Shown: piece after piece, positions 1 through 14,000 of the stretch
Layout of the letters: each line of letters begins with the position of its first letter
Numbering within the stretch: the stretch's first letter is position 1
DNA from: Siderastrea radians
Lineage: Eukaryota; Cnidaria; Anthozoa; Scleractinia; Rhizangiidae
NCBI GenBank assembly: GCA_964017195.1
Contig: OZ024890.1
Span: forward strand, 45,323,926-45,387,925
Length of the DNA stretch: 64,000 bases
Direction: 5' to 3'
Program-made: the position numbers and the translations under genes
Notes under the pieces: generated by a model
What the model was told of the DNA's origin: nothing
Database searches by the model: none
The model's input: the letters and a program-made list of their open reading frames with translations, nothing else

Positions 1-632
1 GTGTGAAGAAAAAGAAATAGGAGATGTATGCACGCAGGTTATAGAATAAGCTGATCATGCATGATATCATCTTTACCCTCCTTCTCATACAAAATCATAC
101 ACCACTCTTGTGATTTAATACTGTCTGAGGATACAAATTTTGTACTTTTATTGTAGGGTTTAAAACACGTTTAAAAATCCTGCATGTACTACATGAACCT
201 TTTTCTTGTTGTTTACGGCAAAAATTTCGAGCAAGTTCGACGTTTCACTTATGTTGTCTGTTTTTCAAAAGCACATCACATATGGCAAAGTGGTGCTGTG
301 TAACTTAGCTCTGTACCTGCTAAGTACTGTTATAGCCGATTAAGAGGGGGGGGGGGTATTAATAACAGAACGATTCAGTTCAATAAATTAATTGAACTGA
401 GTCATCTGGCATCTGCTAGACAAACAAAAAGATTCTGTGATATGAAGTCTCAAGCTTCTGGAGTAACACTTGTGCTTTTCCAGTTTAATAATAATCATTA
501 TTTCTGACTTTCAATCTCTTAAAATCAGTATCTATTTTCATAAATCTCATGCCAGACATATTAAAAATCTTTACATCTGGATTCTCCCACTTTGCAGTAG
601 TAGTGGAAGGAGCATACCAAAAATTGGAGTGA

Positions 633-735
633 TTTTAGAATACCCGGCCACCTATTTACATATCTCTCAACGCTAGAAACAAAAGGATCCATTCAAATTC
701 AATGAGATGCAAATAAGTGGCCGGGTATTCTAAAA
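633..735. repeat. Hairpin MITE (foldback)
   Basis: Two arms of about 33 bp are inverted copies of each other: TTTTAGAATACCCGGCCAC on the left and its complement on the right, separated by about 40 bp. No clear target duplication was found. It is typical of short non-autonomous foldback elements. Confidence 0.7.
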
Positions 736-1840
736 TTTAGCTAAAGAATTAAATCTGGAAAGCTCCTTCTGTTATCTCGGGCAAAACTGTTGAGACACTT
801 CGGAACGAATGAGAGCTTTGATGGTGAAAATCACTTACCACGACAATTTGCTCCCCCTCTCCCCCTGATTTATGTTGCTTTACCACCAAAAAGACCCTGA
901 CGAATCCCCAGTCCTTCCAAACAACGATGAGTGAGGGGAGGGGGGAGGGAAAGCATTTCTGCGATCTTCTCAGTGTTTCCATACAGGGAAATCAATTGAG
1001 AAATACGCTAATTGTGTTTGTCTCAACTAGTTCTGTCGAAGATTGTGGTTTACTGGATCCTTGTTCCTACTGTGCGTACAGCAACTCAGGTTTACATTTT
1101 GTGTACCTCAGTTCAGGAATTTTGTGCAAATACAAGGCTATTATTTTGACTCTTTCGTTTTACCTTTCACTAGTGGAACTCCATCTCTGTCTGTCACCAA
1201 AATGGCTAGAATTCCTTCGTGCCTGTAATAGAATGGACGAGATTATCCACAACATAAATGAACAAATTAAAAAAAAAATGCTATCACCACACATGCACAA
1301 AGTCACGAGACCAACAAGCTCCCGACAAACTTTCAGATTTCGTCGCGGGTTTTGCTTTCTCACCTTGCTAAAAGGTCTTCGAAGTAATGGTGGATCCCCT
1401 AACGACAATAAATGACATAAAAGGTGGTAAACGAAGCAAAGAAATGCAGAAAAATTGAAAAATGAGGAAAACAATCCTTTTCGCACCTCCGCCATGTTTA
1501 GTTCTTCCAATGTATGTGCTAACTTTTGCTCTAGGAAGGGGTAGGATAGGAAATTTGTTATCGGGATTCGTCCGTCCTGAATCTACGAATGGCAAATACT
1601 TTATTCTGCCTGTGGTGATAAGTATATCTCTATGGAAAAAAATGTACGTGGCAATGGAAGAAAAATCTTTCGAAGGAATTTATAAATTCAAATTGTTCTA
1701 TGATTGAAATGCTGTTTGTTTGCAGGCACTAAGGACGGTATGTATTGATTTACTTATTTTGTGTAAGACATCACAAGATGTCCACATATTGCCTAAGGTT
1801 TCCACTGATAGCATCGCAGGCGCATACACGTGTGGGGCAG

Positions 1841-1847
1841 TATAAAG
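1841..1847 (+). promoter_or_regulatory. Possible TATA box of the STK31-like gene
   Basis: TATAAAG lies 187 bp upstream of the proposed ATG at 2034, followed by a GC-richer stretch that would be the 5' UTR. It is supported only by sequence and position; many cnidarian promoters lack TATA boxes, so this may be chance. Confidence 0.3.
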
Positions 1848-2033
1848 CGCGGGAAGGTGAGAAATCTTGCGTCTGCATCCGGTAGGGCGCTAGGTGGAGC
1901 AGGTTGGGTTTTGGGTTAGTGTTGACAGCATTTCTTGCTGATTTTTCTTGCTCGACTGCCGCTGAAAACTCAGAGGATCAACTCAGAAGAGAAGTAAGCG
2001 ATCTGTACTTGGTATTTTACCGTCAATTTAGCA

Positions 2034-2099
2034 ATGGATTTGGAGCAGAGGCCACGAAGCGGGTTTTCGCCGAAGCCGCGACCTTTGGGATGGAGCGAG
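2034..2099 (+). CDS. STK31: STK31-like exon 1 (start codon)
   Basis: ATG in a good context (GCAATGG) opens 22 codons, beginning MDLEQRPRSGF and ending LGWSE, before a clean GTGAGA donor in phase 0. It joins exon 2 (NSWGNSDGD, phase 0) without a break, and the Ser/Pro/Arg-rich composition continues into exons 2-4. No other upstream ATG exon fits phase and composition as well. The following intron is 9.7 kb and carries most of the Penelope and LINE DNA. The start is inferred, not proven. Confidence 0.6.
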
Positions 2100-5000
2100 G
2101 TGAGATGAAAACAGTGACTTCTCGTGTTTCTGAGCGTGAACTTTTACTTTGTTCAGGAGAGAATGCCTCTAATTAGGATATAATATTGCCTATTCTTACT
2201 ACAAAAGTGGATAACTTCTTTTATGTAGTGGTTTTGAGGCTCTAAACCTGAAGATTTTTTCAAAATAGTCGTACGCACATGTTTGCATGCAGCCATCAAG
2301 GTTTTGACAGTGACAGCCGAACAATGCGCAATTTTATTATGCACATACATATAGAACTCTGCCTGGTGGAAGCGCTAGTTGTCCGGAAAAAACTTCGCTA
2401 AACGTGCCTACATTAAAGAAAGGTGAAGGGCAAGAAAGGCAGGCTTACGAAATTTTGTAAAGTAAAGTGAAGGACAATCCATGCATACAGTGGCTTTTGT
2501 TTGACACCTAAGATCAGATGACACTTGGCGACTTCGATAAGAGATCTCAAGTCGCCAACGTGTGCGGGATAAAACGTCCCCACGAAGATGTTTATGTAAA
2601 GCTCCGACAACTATTAAATAAATGCCCACCTTTTACTAAAACATCTCCAGCTGTCTGCCTTCGTCTTCTGAAGAATTAGTTTTTTTCTGTTTGCGTTACC
2701 TGTGAAATTAAACGGAACCAGCCCAGGAAATCGGTGACCGTATGTGTCAGTAGTAAATGGCGTGCAGTGGTTAACCAGTATCTATGCTACTTTTTTTGAA
2801 ATAACCCTAATGGATTTGTGTGAGAAAAACAATGCTGTGGGTTAGCTTCAGTGATCAGACCTGAAAGTGATTATGTGGCCACTTTTCTGTAAGCCTCAGG
2901 ATGAAATTTTCCCATAATGTTATAATAACACAAATGGTCCAGCTATGGACCAAATTGACAGCACTTTTAAGGCCGATTTACATGGTATGATTTGTCGCAT
3001 GTGATATGCTTACACCATACCTATGCCATGTTATGGCGCTTTTTTACGGACAAAATATCAAATGTAAATACATTACTGTTATGTTGTATATATCAATGTT
3101 ATGTTGTATATATCAATGTCATGTTGTATACATCAATGTTATGTTCGTATATATCAATGTCATGTTGTATACATCAATGTTATGTTCGTATATATCAATG
3201 TCATGTTGTATACATCAATGTTACGTTTGTGTATATCAATGTGATGTTATATACATCAATGTTATATCAAAGGCATATACATCAGTTTTGTACTCTGTAA
3301 ATCGAGTTTTAAATGTCACAAATCGATGTTGTCTGTTATACGTCTTTGTTGCAATGTGGCATCAAGATCAGACATCGTAAGTTTTATTAAAAATATAAAA
3401 AGCGTTCTCTGGTTTTAAAAAAAATTTAAGAGAAATATAAGCTTTCAGCTATTATACTATAGCCTTTAACGAATGTAAAAAGAAATGAAAGCGCATGATT
3501 GGAAATATATGCAAGGGAGGGTGTGAAAAGATTAAACACAAGAATACAATAGAAGTGTAAAAAAGCTAAAAATGGACAAAAACGGACGAAATAAGAATTA
3601 CAATAAGATAGAGTATTGTCTTGGTAACGGTTTAGAATTATTGTCTGCGCCGACAGTTTTGGCAGTATGCCAGGATTCTAGTGTTCTTCGAATACGGTAA
3701 TTGCCTTTGTCTATCACAGTAGCGCCATCAAAATCAATTGAATGATTGTTTTGCCAAGCATGGTTGGCAATGTTCGAGCCTCTAGTATAATTTTTAAAAT
3801 TTCGTTGATGTTCCTTTCTTCGGGTTTTAAAACATCTGCCAGTTTCTCTTACGTAACTCCAACAGCAATCAGCACACGAGATTTTGTAAACAACATTGCA
3901 TTGTAGATCCAGGGGCTGCCTAAACTTAGGAGAAGGGAATTCTTGTTGCAGGGTTTTAGCTGGTTTGCTTACTACACGGATGTGATTTTTACGAAGTAAT
4001 CTGGTGAGAGGTTCAGTCAATCCGCGGATATAGGGAAGACATGCGAAACCCAGGGAAGTGTCAGATGGATCGGCCCATTTGAAGAACATGGACACTAATT
4101 CTTCCGGAGGAGGAGTTGTCGGGGCTGACTTCTTTTTTAAAATGTTGGAAATAACCGTTGGTGGGTAGCCATTGGCTTTCAATGCTTCCGTAACGTAACT
4201 AGTCTCGCGTGCTTTACCTTCACAAGTGCTAGGTAGGTTGGCTGCACGGAATAGGAGGGTCGAGGCCGCGCTGACTTTATGTTTATATTCATGATGAGAA
4301 GAATAATCCAGATATCTATCAGTATGTGTCGGTTTCCGGTAAACGTCGATGACAGTAACACCATTTTTCCTGGAAACGAGGGTGTCCAAGAAAGAGATTT
4401 GGCCATTGTTTTCTTCTTCGATAGTAAAAGCGATTTTTGGGTCAATGGAATCTCGTGTGCTGATTGCTGTTGGAGTTACGTAAGAGAAACTGGCAGATGT
4501 TTTAAAACCCGAAGAAAGTAACATCAACGAAATTTTAAAAATTATACTAGAGGCTCGAACATTGCCAACCATGCTTGGCAAAACAATCATTCAATTGATT
4601 TTGATGGCGCTACTGTGATAGACAAAGGCAATTACCGTATTCGAAGAACACTAGAATCCTGGCATACTGCCAAAACTGTCGGCGCAGACAATAATTCTAA
4701 ACCGTTACCAAGACAATACTCTATCTTATTGTAATTCTTATTTCGTCCGTTTTTGTCCATTTTTAGCTTTTTTACACTTCTATTGTATTCTTGTGTTTAA
4801 TCTTTTCACACCCTCCCTTGCATATATTTCCAATCATGCGCTTTCATTTCTTTTTACATTCGTTAAAGGCTATAGTATAATAGCCGAAAGCTTATATTTC
4901 TCTTAAATTTTTTTTAAACCAGAGAACGCTTTTTATATTTTTAATATGTCTTATCCTGGTTACAGTTCAATTTTTAATCGTAAGTTTTGTTTGAGAGTCC

Positions 5001-8000
5001 GGTGTCCATCCATCCGTGACCGTTGTGATCATGTTTGATAAAACTAAAACATGTTCGATATCCATCCTTGACCGTCGTGAACAGGAAGCGGAAATGATTT
5101 TTGCGAACAGGAAGTTATATCATTTTATAGACCCAGCTACCTCGCAATCAAAGATCTTCCCGCGGTGTTGGTTCTGAGTTGCAGGATGGTGGACGCTGGT
5201 AATTATAATAGCAGATCTGTCCAAGATTTCATTCGGAGCTTACTTAATGCCGTAACGAGCTTGCAATCCAATGCAGAAAATGCGGACAGAAGTAGGGAAA
5301 CGACCAATAGTGACAGGTTTACCTCCGTTGAGAGCGAAATAAATTCAAGGTTCCAGATTCCCAGGTGATGGGCCAGGGAAGTGCTGCCAAGTACAGCTAT
5401 CAGAATTGTTCCGCCGTCTGATTTCAATCCAAGACAGAACTGTAGTTTGGTCCAAACATCTGGCAGGAGGTACCCCAAAGGTGGAAAATGGGGTTAAGAG
5501 AGGTTGACAGGCTAAACACGACTCCCGCTGTTTATTGATGTAATAGTTCTTTGACCTTTTTAAAAGTTTAGCCTTGACCAGTATGTCTGTTAGAGATTTT
5601 CCTCTCCTGTACATGTAGGAGATGAGAGGCGGCTCTCTGTATTTTTCTCTCAGCAATGGGTGATTTTCTATGAAATGCCACTTGCTCAGTAAAATATTGT
5701 TTCTGTGTGACATTAATCTGTTTTGTTAATGCAGTTTCTGCTGAAGCGCCGACTTTCTATCTGTAAATTTAACTTCATTGAGGACTTCGTTTACCAGTGT
5801 GATCTGAAATTTTTAATGTTTTCTTCAAATGTTGTCTTTGAAGAGTTGGTTCTAAGAACCCTAAGGTAATGCTTCGCCTTTGATAAATCCTTTCTTACAC
5901 CTGGAGCGTGACAGGAAAAGAAATGCGTGTATTGAAATGTCTCAGTCGGTTTAAAGTACGTGCAGGTGTTAGAGATTGAATCTTTGTAGAATCTCTGGGC
6001 TTTAAAGATGGTAGTGTCTAGGAACTAACAGACATCATAACACAGCTATTTACACAAGTTTCAAATTTCGCTGTCACCATATGTTCTGTCCTTTATATTC
6101 TATATAAAGTACAGAACATACTGTAAAATCCCGGTTGCAAGCCCCCCGCCCCAATTATAAGCCCTCCCGGTTCTAGGCCCATCTTCCTGTTAACAAAAAT
6201 TATATTCCAATTAACATAGGCACGCATTGCATGCTTGACCTATGTTGAAATGACAAGTCTTATCCTCGCTTATTTGCGATTTTTAAGACATACTCTGAGG
6301 CAAAACAACACATGCGATTATTCTTGCAAATACTTCCCCCTCCACTACAGCACCTGAGGGCATAAGGCCCAGTTCAGACTCCGCACCTCCCATGTGCCGT
6401 ACCAAGTAATATGTAGTTTTTGGGCAGTTGTACGGTATCCAAATGCGTCTTTTCGACAGATTTCAATTAGGCAAGCCAAAATCTCAGGGTACAGCAAAGT
6501 TTGCTGCTTAAATACGACCTAGGAGCAAAAATGTATTTGGTACGGCACATGAGAGGTACGGCGTCTGAACTGGGCCTAAAACAGCTTTTTCGTTTACTCA
6601 GCAATACCCTTGGAATGCAAAACAAAATCCCACTAAAAACCCAGTTGGACCAAAATTGGAGATAGAGCAACCATCGGGCTAGCAACCATTGGGCTAATCG
6701 AGGTCACAACAAGATGTGAAAGAAACAAGTGTAGTAGATAATAATTTGAGGAGAGGACAGTCATTGCGGTCATGTTAAAACGCAGACTGCAGACATGGCC
6801 AGCAGCTTGGCACCGAGTTCTCCAAACAATGCCCCGCAGTAAGGAATTCTCGAACAATTTCGACGGAAAGACTCGCACCTTCTGGGAGTATGAACTCGCT
6901 ATGTTACCGTATACATTACAGGTTTAAAAACCTACAGACTCGCTTGAACAAGCTAATTTATGCAAATTGCTGTCTTAAACACGTCTTTAAAAATTTTCAA
7001 AAACCATATGTTCCTGTATATGATAAAACCAAGAAAGAAATCATTTCTTTGTCGGCTGGAAAATCTGTGGATATGACTGATATAAATCACGGACACAACA
7101 TCGTAAACTAAAAGTAAACCGCATTATGGGAAGAGAAAACAGGTTTAAAGGTAAGCTTAACCTTGTCTGACCTTCAGCTTCAGTAAGCAGGTTCTAACCA
7201 GCTCTTTCATTGTTAGAATGTACTCTTAGCTTAGTAGCCTCAATCTGATTGGTGCCACGTAGTGCCACATAAATTCCCTGGGGGGTGTACTCCCATGTGA
7301 AAAGTGCATGGATGCTCGTCGTCTCGCGTTCTCCGTCTGTATTAGAATAGCTTTAATTCAAATTCTCCGATGAGCATCCCCGCCCATCTCACATGGGACT
7401 TCCCCCCCGGATCAAAAATACATACATACAAACAAACAAACAAACAAACATAGAAAGCGACAAACTGCAGTCTGGCTAAGACCCTATGTTTTCAACATAG
7501 GTCAATAAGCTCTCCCCGGATATAAGCCCCCTCCATTTATCCGTGTTTCTTTAACACAAGTACTGTTACAAAACAAAATACAACTTCAAATTGAGAATTA
7601 GGAAAGAATCATGCAAGTAGAATGTGGCACAATGCGTTTAATCATACTGATGATCCAAACAGTATTGAACTAAGTTTGTTCCAAATGAAGGTATTAAACT
7701 AAATTCCTGATTTATTGTGACACTTCAAATTCTAAAGAGGTAATGTAAGTAAATTACCCGAAACAATTCTTTTTATACCTGCTTATATTAAAGCACCCCG
7801 TTTAGAAGCCCACCTAAAACCCCTTACGAAATTGTATAAGCCCTGGGCTTATAACCGGAATTTTACGGTATGGTAACAGTGAAATTTAGAACTAGCGTAA
7901 ATAGCCGCCAAAGCTTCTAGGACAGTCAAGACACATCAAGCAACGATGAATAAAACGTAAGCATTCTTATATCTATGTTTTCATTTCAACTTGTTCGTTT

Positions 8001-11000
8001 ATATTTTTAGTGTCCTGCGAGTGAAATCCTCTTGCACACATACCGCCCATTTGGGCTGCCTGCGTTAGACTGAAGATAAAAGCCCTTGAGTGGAAAAGGT
8101 ACATGACGTGTTCTTCTTGTGGGACACAAAAAGAGAGGAAATAGATCAGTTTTTTTTGGAAGCAAACAGGCACAATCTACAACCAGTGACATAAGTCGTT
8201 GAAACACCCTACCCTCCTACCCCTATTCAATGTTGCATAGTGTTGTGAGGGCTTCCCTTCATCTATTTGGTTGAAACTATTTTGCAACATTGCCTTGTGG
8301 GAGAGGGAGGGAGACACGATTGTACTGACAGTGTTTCAGCAAGTGACACTGATTGTAGCCTGTGTCGCAGACATAATATAACGCTGGTATATTTACGAGG
8401 TTAAATTTCGTCTGCGACGCAGGCTAGCACAATTCGACTGTAACAATATCACCTTCATCCTGTATTTGATTGACATGTAATTTTATACCCGACAACTGAT
8501 CTTTATATTTAACCACGTTGCACATTTTCTACACTCTGCATTTTCTACACTCCGCATTTTCCACACTCCGCACTCCACACCCCATGAAAAGATATGTCAG
8601 AAAAAGTGCCATCAGCAGAGTGTTATCACAGTTTGAGAAACAAGATATTTACGATAACTTTCAATGTCCTCGAGCTGCAGTTCCTGCAACAATTCCCTAT
8701 ACCGTGTTTTCTCAATTGAATGTCCAGGGCGTTTTTTCAAACTTGGCATGGTGGACCCGGTGTTTCTTTGAATAAGCAGTTTATTTGGGCCCACCATTAT
8801 TTAGGTTTTAAGTTAATTATACAACAAATAAATGTCTGAGCGGCTTATTCACAATTCCCTCTTTTATACCTGGCAATTATTTGGGACCCGGCGTTCATTC
8901 AAGAAAATACAGTTTACTCTTACAAACATCCCAGTGGTATGTCATGCGTCATCATGTATTGAGCTTTTGTGAGAAAAGGGAGGAGTGGTGATTTATGTGA
9001 GAAGAAACATAAAAGTCAAACTTGTTTTAAGATCCAAGCTTTTCGAGTCTATCAGTCTGGAAATAGAATTACCATCAGGCCATCGTATGTTGATGTGTGG
9101 TATTTATCATCCGACCAAATCTAAATACCCAGAGGATGACTTAATTAATAGAATATGTCATTGACAGTGTTGATCAGTTTCTCCGAATGGTCTCGTGCTA
9201 TGTGGAGGAGACCTTAATCGGCTTGATTTAGAGAAACTTTCGAATTTGTCTGGTTTGAAAGTCCTGCATAACAAACAATGAAGTGCTTTTTTCTAGGTGT
9301 TTTCCTATTGTGCCCCAAATGAAAACAGACCACAAAGGTTTTGTTTTACCAGCTGGCATGAGATTTATCCATACGATGCGGGATTATCAGGAACATCGAA
9401 AAATCACGTTTTATCAAAAGCTCTTTAAACAAAACTGGAGTCACGTTAACTATGGCTCAGACCTCGAAGCCGCAGTTAATTTTTCTGCATTGTACAATCG
9501 AAAGATTAATGCCTGAATGTTTTCCCAGCAAATCTGTTCGGATGTCTTCACGGGATCTCCCGTGGATGAGTCCTTTAGTGTAATCACTCCTGAAGAAAAA
9601 AGCAAGATCTCAAAAGACTGGAGGGAGAAACTTGAACGATCTGACGGAGAAGATAGGACGGATAATTGCTGAAAATCACCGAGCTTTGGCTTCTGGGAAG
9701 CTTGGATCACAAGCCTGGTGGAGAAAAGTGGGTCAACTGATGATGTGTAAAGATAAGAGCAGTTCCAATCTAGATCAAGAATTCATCAATGGACTGAATG
9801 ACTACTTTGGAGATCTTTGTCTTGTTCAGAACTACATAAAGCCAGTTCCAGCTGAGATTGATATCAACACCCCTGTTCCACAACTTTCTACTTCTCAAGT
9901 GTTTCAAGCCCTCTTGCAAATTAAGCATACTGCTACCAGACCTGATGGGATTCCTTTCTGGATTTGGAGAGATTATGCAGAGATTCTTGCTCCTGTGGTT
10001 GAGATTATAAAATTATGGAATTCATCTTGGTAGTCCTGGCCCAGTCTTTGGAAGGAGGTTAACATCAACCCACTCGCTAAAGTTGAGATCCCGGTGGAAT
10101 ATGGAGACTTTAGAGGAACAAAGCTACTCCAGTTATTGCCAGGTGTACAGCATTTTTAATAAGAGTTGTGTGGAGAAATTTTTGAGTAACTCACCATTTG
10201 CTTATCGTACTGGTAAGAGTTGTGTTAATGGGCTGTTAAAAATGCAGCACACATATCTCGCGACATTAGACAAAAGGGTAGGTGTCAGAATGTTCAGGAT
10301 GGATTTTTCGAAAGTATTTGATAGTATAAAACATGATCTTCTTGTAGAGGAAGTTGAAACGCAGTCCACTAGACCCTTTTATTATAAATTGGTATGTCAG
10401 TTTTCTTGAAGGTAGAAAGCAGAGGGTGGTATATAATGGTGTAAGATGCCAGTGGAAAATTGTCAACAAACGTACAACACAGGGTAGTGCTAGTGGCCCA
10501 TATCTTTTCAATTTATGCTTGAATGACTTAGAAATAGTTGGACACAAAGATATATCTTTATTTAAATATGCAGATCATTCTACTATGTTAGTTACGATCT
10601 CTAGAGATTTACCTGATGTATCAGGCATTGCATTGTCCAAATTTATGGATTGGACTCACACAAATAGTATGCACTGTAACACTAGTATTAAAATGCAAAG
10701 AATTGCTCTTGCATAAGAAAGGCAACCCTACAGCCTATCCAATGTTATACAATATCATGCAGTATAGTAATATCTCTATACTGGGAGTCGCAATACAAAG
10801 TAATTGTAAGTTTAGCTTGCATGTTAAGGCAAAGCTTCATGAAGCCAACAAATGTTTATTTATGATCAGAAGCCTGCGTAAGGAAGGATACACACGGGGC
10901 GAATTAGATCACCTTTTTAATGTGGTTGTGCTCCCTAAAATACTGTATGGCCTTTAAGTTTATGCAGCTAGTGCTTTTGACCTCACCGCTGTGCAAAGCT

Positions 11001-14000
11001 TTTTAAAAAGATGTTACAAGAGGTGCTACACTTCAGTTAGTGTTAACATCTTTGAGCTCTTGGAAAATAGTGACGGTTGCCTTCTGACAAACAAACTTAG
11101 TGACCATCCGTTACATAGTCTGCTTCCTAGGTATAAAGATTCATCGGCACGCCTTAGAAATAGATTCAGCATTAGACCTAATATAAATACAGAATGTTTT
11201 AAAGATAGCTTTTTTAATAGATTAATTTTTAAGTATAACCTAGCTAATTATATTAAATATTAGATTTCAGAATTTTGTAATTTAGTCCACTTATATATTA
11301 TACTTTTGTACATATAAATAATTTTTTGAAAATTTCTTTATTGTAACATCTGATATGTATTTTTATCCGATGAATAAAGACTTATTCTGATGTGCGCGCC
11401 TGGCAAAAATCATCATTTCCAGCCTTACTTCCACTGAGCTGGTAAAACAATCTGGCAGATTGTGAATCTACATGTACATTTACAAATTTACAAATCTTTT
11501 ATTTCTATATGCTTTGATATGTGTATGTGTAGGTAACAGTGTTGAGTTACAGGGTGGTGGTGCTGGGCAGATGTGGCTCATTTCATCTTTTTTTGTTCAT
11601 GCCGACCCTTGCGACGTTGACTGCATGTATTACCAGAATGTACAATGAACTTTATCTGCAAAAACAAACGTCCTGCATCTGCCCGTCTCCTTGCTGTATC
11701 CTGTGACCTAACATTGGGGTGCATTATGATTTAAATTTGATGTTTCTTTGACTGTAGAATTCCTGGGGTAATTCAGATGGAGATCCAAGACCAAGCTCTC
11801 CAAGGTAACAAAACTGGTGCCATTGTAAAATAATAAGTTATTGTAACCTAGCAAACAGTTACTTTTATATATATGTATATATTAAACTAATTGTGTTTTA
11901 AAACAACTTTGAATCCTTCAAACTGTCAACTGTGAGTAGGGCACTTCAGCTCATTAAGCTTAATCCTTGTAATTTTTGTGTTGCATCTAAGAATTTGAAG
12001 TCAATTCTAAATATTATTGTTAGTTTATGTTATGCAATGAGAGAGGAAAGATGAGGGATAGTCATGTGTTTGGAGTGCGATGCTAGTTAATAATAAGAGA
12101 TGCTAAAACATACTATCGTCAATGTGATCTAGCTAGAGTTTCCAGCCTAGACCCACTCACTGGCTTCAGATGGTACCTTCAGACTGTTAACCCTTTCAGC
12201 ACCAATATCATTATGCATATTCTCCTTAGTGTTCTTCATACATTTCTTATGGTACTAGTTGGGAGAATTTGATCACACATTAACACATTTCATGTCTGGT
12301 GATCATTTGCTACATGTATGTTCTCATGACCTGTATATTTTATCAACTAGTGATATTGTAGGGAGAAATTACATGTTGACATTCTTGGGGCCTAAAGGGA
12401 TAAGCAATACACATGGAGAACAAAATCTTATTTTATTGCAGTGTGCTGAGTTGGGGTCGTTCCATTTTTTTATCCACAGCCCTGCTAAGGATGGCAGGAT
12501 TCCGACCCCTCATAGTTTCGGCGGAACCCTTTCAAGAAAAAATCTAAAAGGTTCATTTTTTTGGCTGCACCTTTGAAACAAATTTGGCTCCGTTGGTTTA
12601 AAAATCCACCCCCCCCCCCCCCTTGTGCAGAAACTTGCCATCCTTAGGGAGGGGGGTTCGGATAAAAATGGAACATCCCCTGAGTATTTTTGTGTTAAAT
12701 TTTACAGAAGTCCATTGCCACTGAAATCACCTGTTAGCTCGTCATCACCTTGGGCCAGTAATTCCAACCAGCCAAATATGAACAGAACACAAAGAAAGAG
12801 CTCTTTTGAAGGTGGGAATTTGTTGACTGACTTTGCAAAATGTCTTTCAGTTAATTGATTACCGTAAGTGATCTTTCAAATACCCAGGGCATCTACTTAA
12901 TTTTCGGGATTTCTTGGAAAAGTTTATGAGTATTCTTGTGAGTATTCAGAAACAAAGGTAACCTCCATAGCACCAAATCATGGCTTATTGTGTTTAATTT
13001 CACTGTTTTAATCAATATAGCGATGAATAATTGGGATGATTTTATAGAATTAGCTCGCCTCATTCAACCTGTCCTTCGCAAAAGGCATTTACTTGACAGG
13101 GGCATTTATTAGATAAGAGGTGTTAATTACAGAGAGGCATTTACCTCAAAATGCCTATGTTAGAGGGGCGTTTTTTTGGCTACAAGGTGTTTGTTAAAAA
13201 GTGGGGGTCTGTTGTGAAGTAGACTACTAGACTGCCCCCAGCCAGTTGTCTCTTAACTTTTTGCTACGTTTCTGTTGTTGCCCCTGAAAACGTGCTCACA
13301 GAAACTGATAAATTACATTTGTAAGTATTCTATAGTGACTTTGTAATTATATGACTTTGTATGTATATGCAGTTGTAGTTTGAAATGATTGTTGTTCAAA
13401 TTGTTTTAAAACTAGTTTGATTTTTTTTTACTCAATGTTGGGATTATGGTACAGTGCAATTAATCTGGAACAAAGGAAAATGCAAATCAAACTTACTGGA
13501 AAACATTTTTGACCTAACATCACTTCAAATTACAACACAATGTTTATACACAAATATAACTAATGTTTTTGTTTATTTATTTATTAGTATTTATTTCATT
13601 CCATTTGTTATATTTTCTTTTTCTTTCTTTGCTTACCTGTACTTCATGTTGTATGCAGATGGTGTTGATGCACGACCTTCCAGTCCTCTAGTAATGAATG
13701 GGCAGTTGCCAGAGGTAGGAGTGGATAGACCGCTAGAAAAAAATCGAGAGAGAATTTTACCAGATCAAGTGAATGTATTGTTTCTGACTAGTTGTGTCTG
13801 TACATTATAAATTTGAATGCTTTTTTTCAGTTTTTTGGTATGACTGTCCTCAACTTTTTGTCGTCGTTTCCTTATTTATCTCTTTCCCGCCCAAGGTAAA
13901 TGCCAAGTTTTTCTAAATTGGCAATGATGAATTGGTACGCACCACGTGATAAACCATTTGAAAGGTAATTTTTGGGGTGTGCCATAAATAACACTAACAA

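Larger units (their letters stand above)
1..2033. other. 5' flank of the STK31-like gene, no coding region seen
   Basis: I see no convincing gene in this stretch. It holds a G-run near 346, a hairpin MITE (633-735) and short overlapping open frames on both strands that lack codon or domain signals. The last 200 bases contain a TATAAA-like motif and should include the promoter and 5' UTR of the STK31-like gene. This is inference from position only. Confidence 0.5.
6121..7868. mobile_element. TA-flanked inverted-repeat element, 1.75 kb, composite
   Basis: The left end starts CTGTAAAATCCCGGTTGCAA and the right end is the inverted equivalent (TTATAACCGGAATTTTACGG), with TA on both outer sides (6119-6120, 7869-7870). 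No transposase was seen. Two smaller foldback elements (6366-6576, 7278-7409) are nested inside, so this is a composite of several insertions. Confidence 0.6.

Noticed and set aside
927..1707. Overlapping open frames up to 162 codons on both strands upstream of the STK31-like gene
   Set aside because: No domain, no splice-linked continuation, and both strands open at once; composition looks non-coding.
1726..1737. Possible 12-bp microexon between GTTTGCAG and GTATGT
   Set aside because: Splice words alone are weak; it lies upstream of the better ATG exon and no frame connects it.
4450..4590. N-terminal part of the 330-codon - strand frame
   Set aside because: It is the antisense of the inverted Penelope copy, not a natural extension of the protein.
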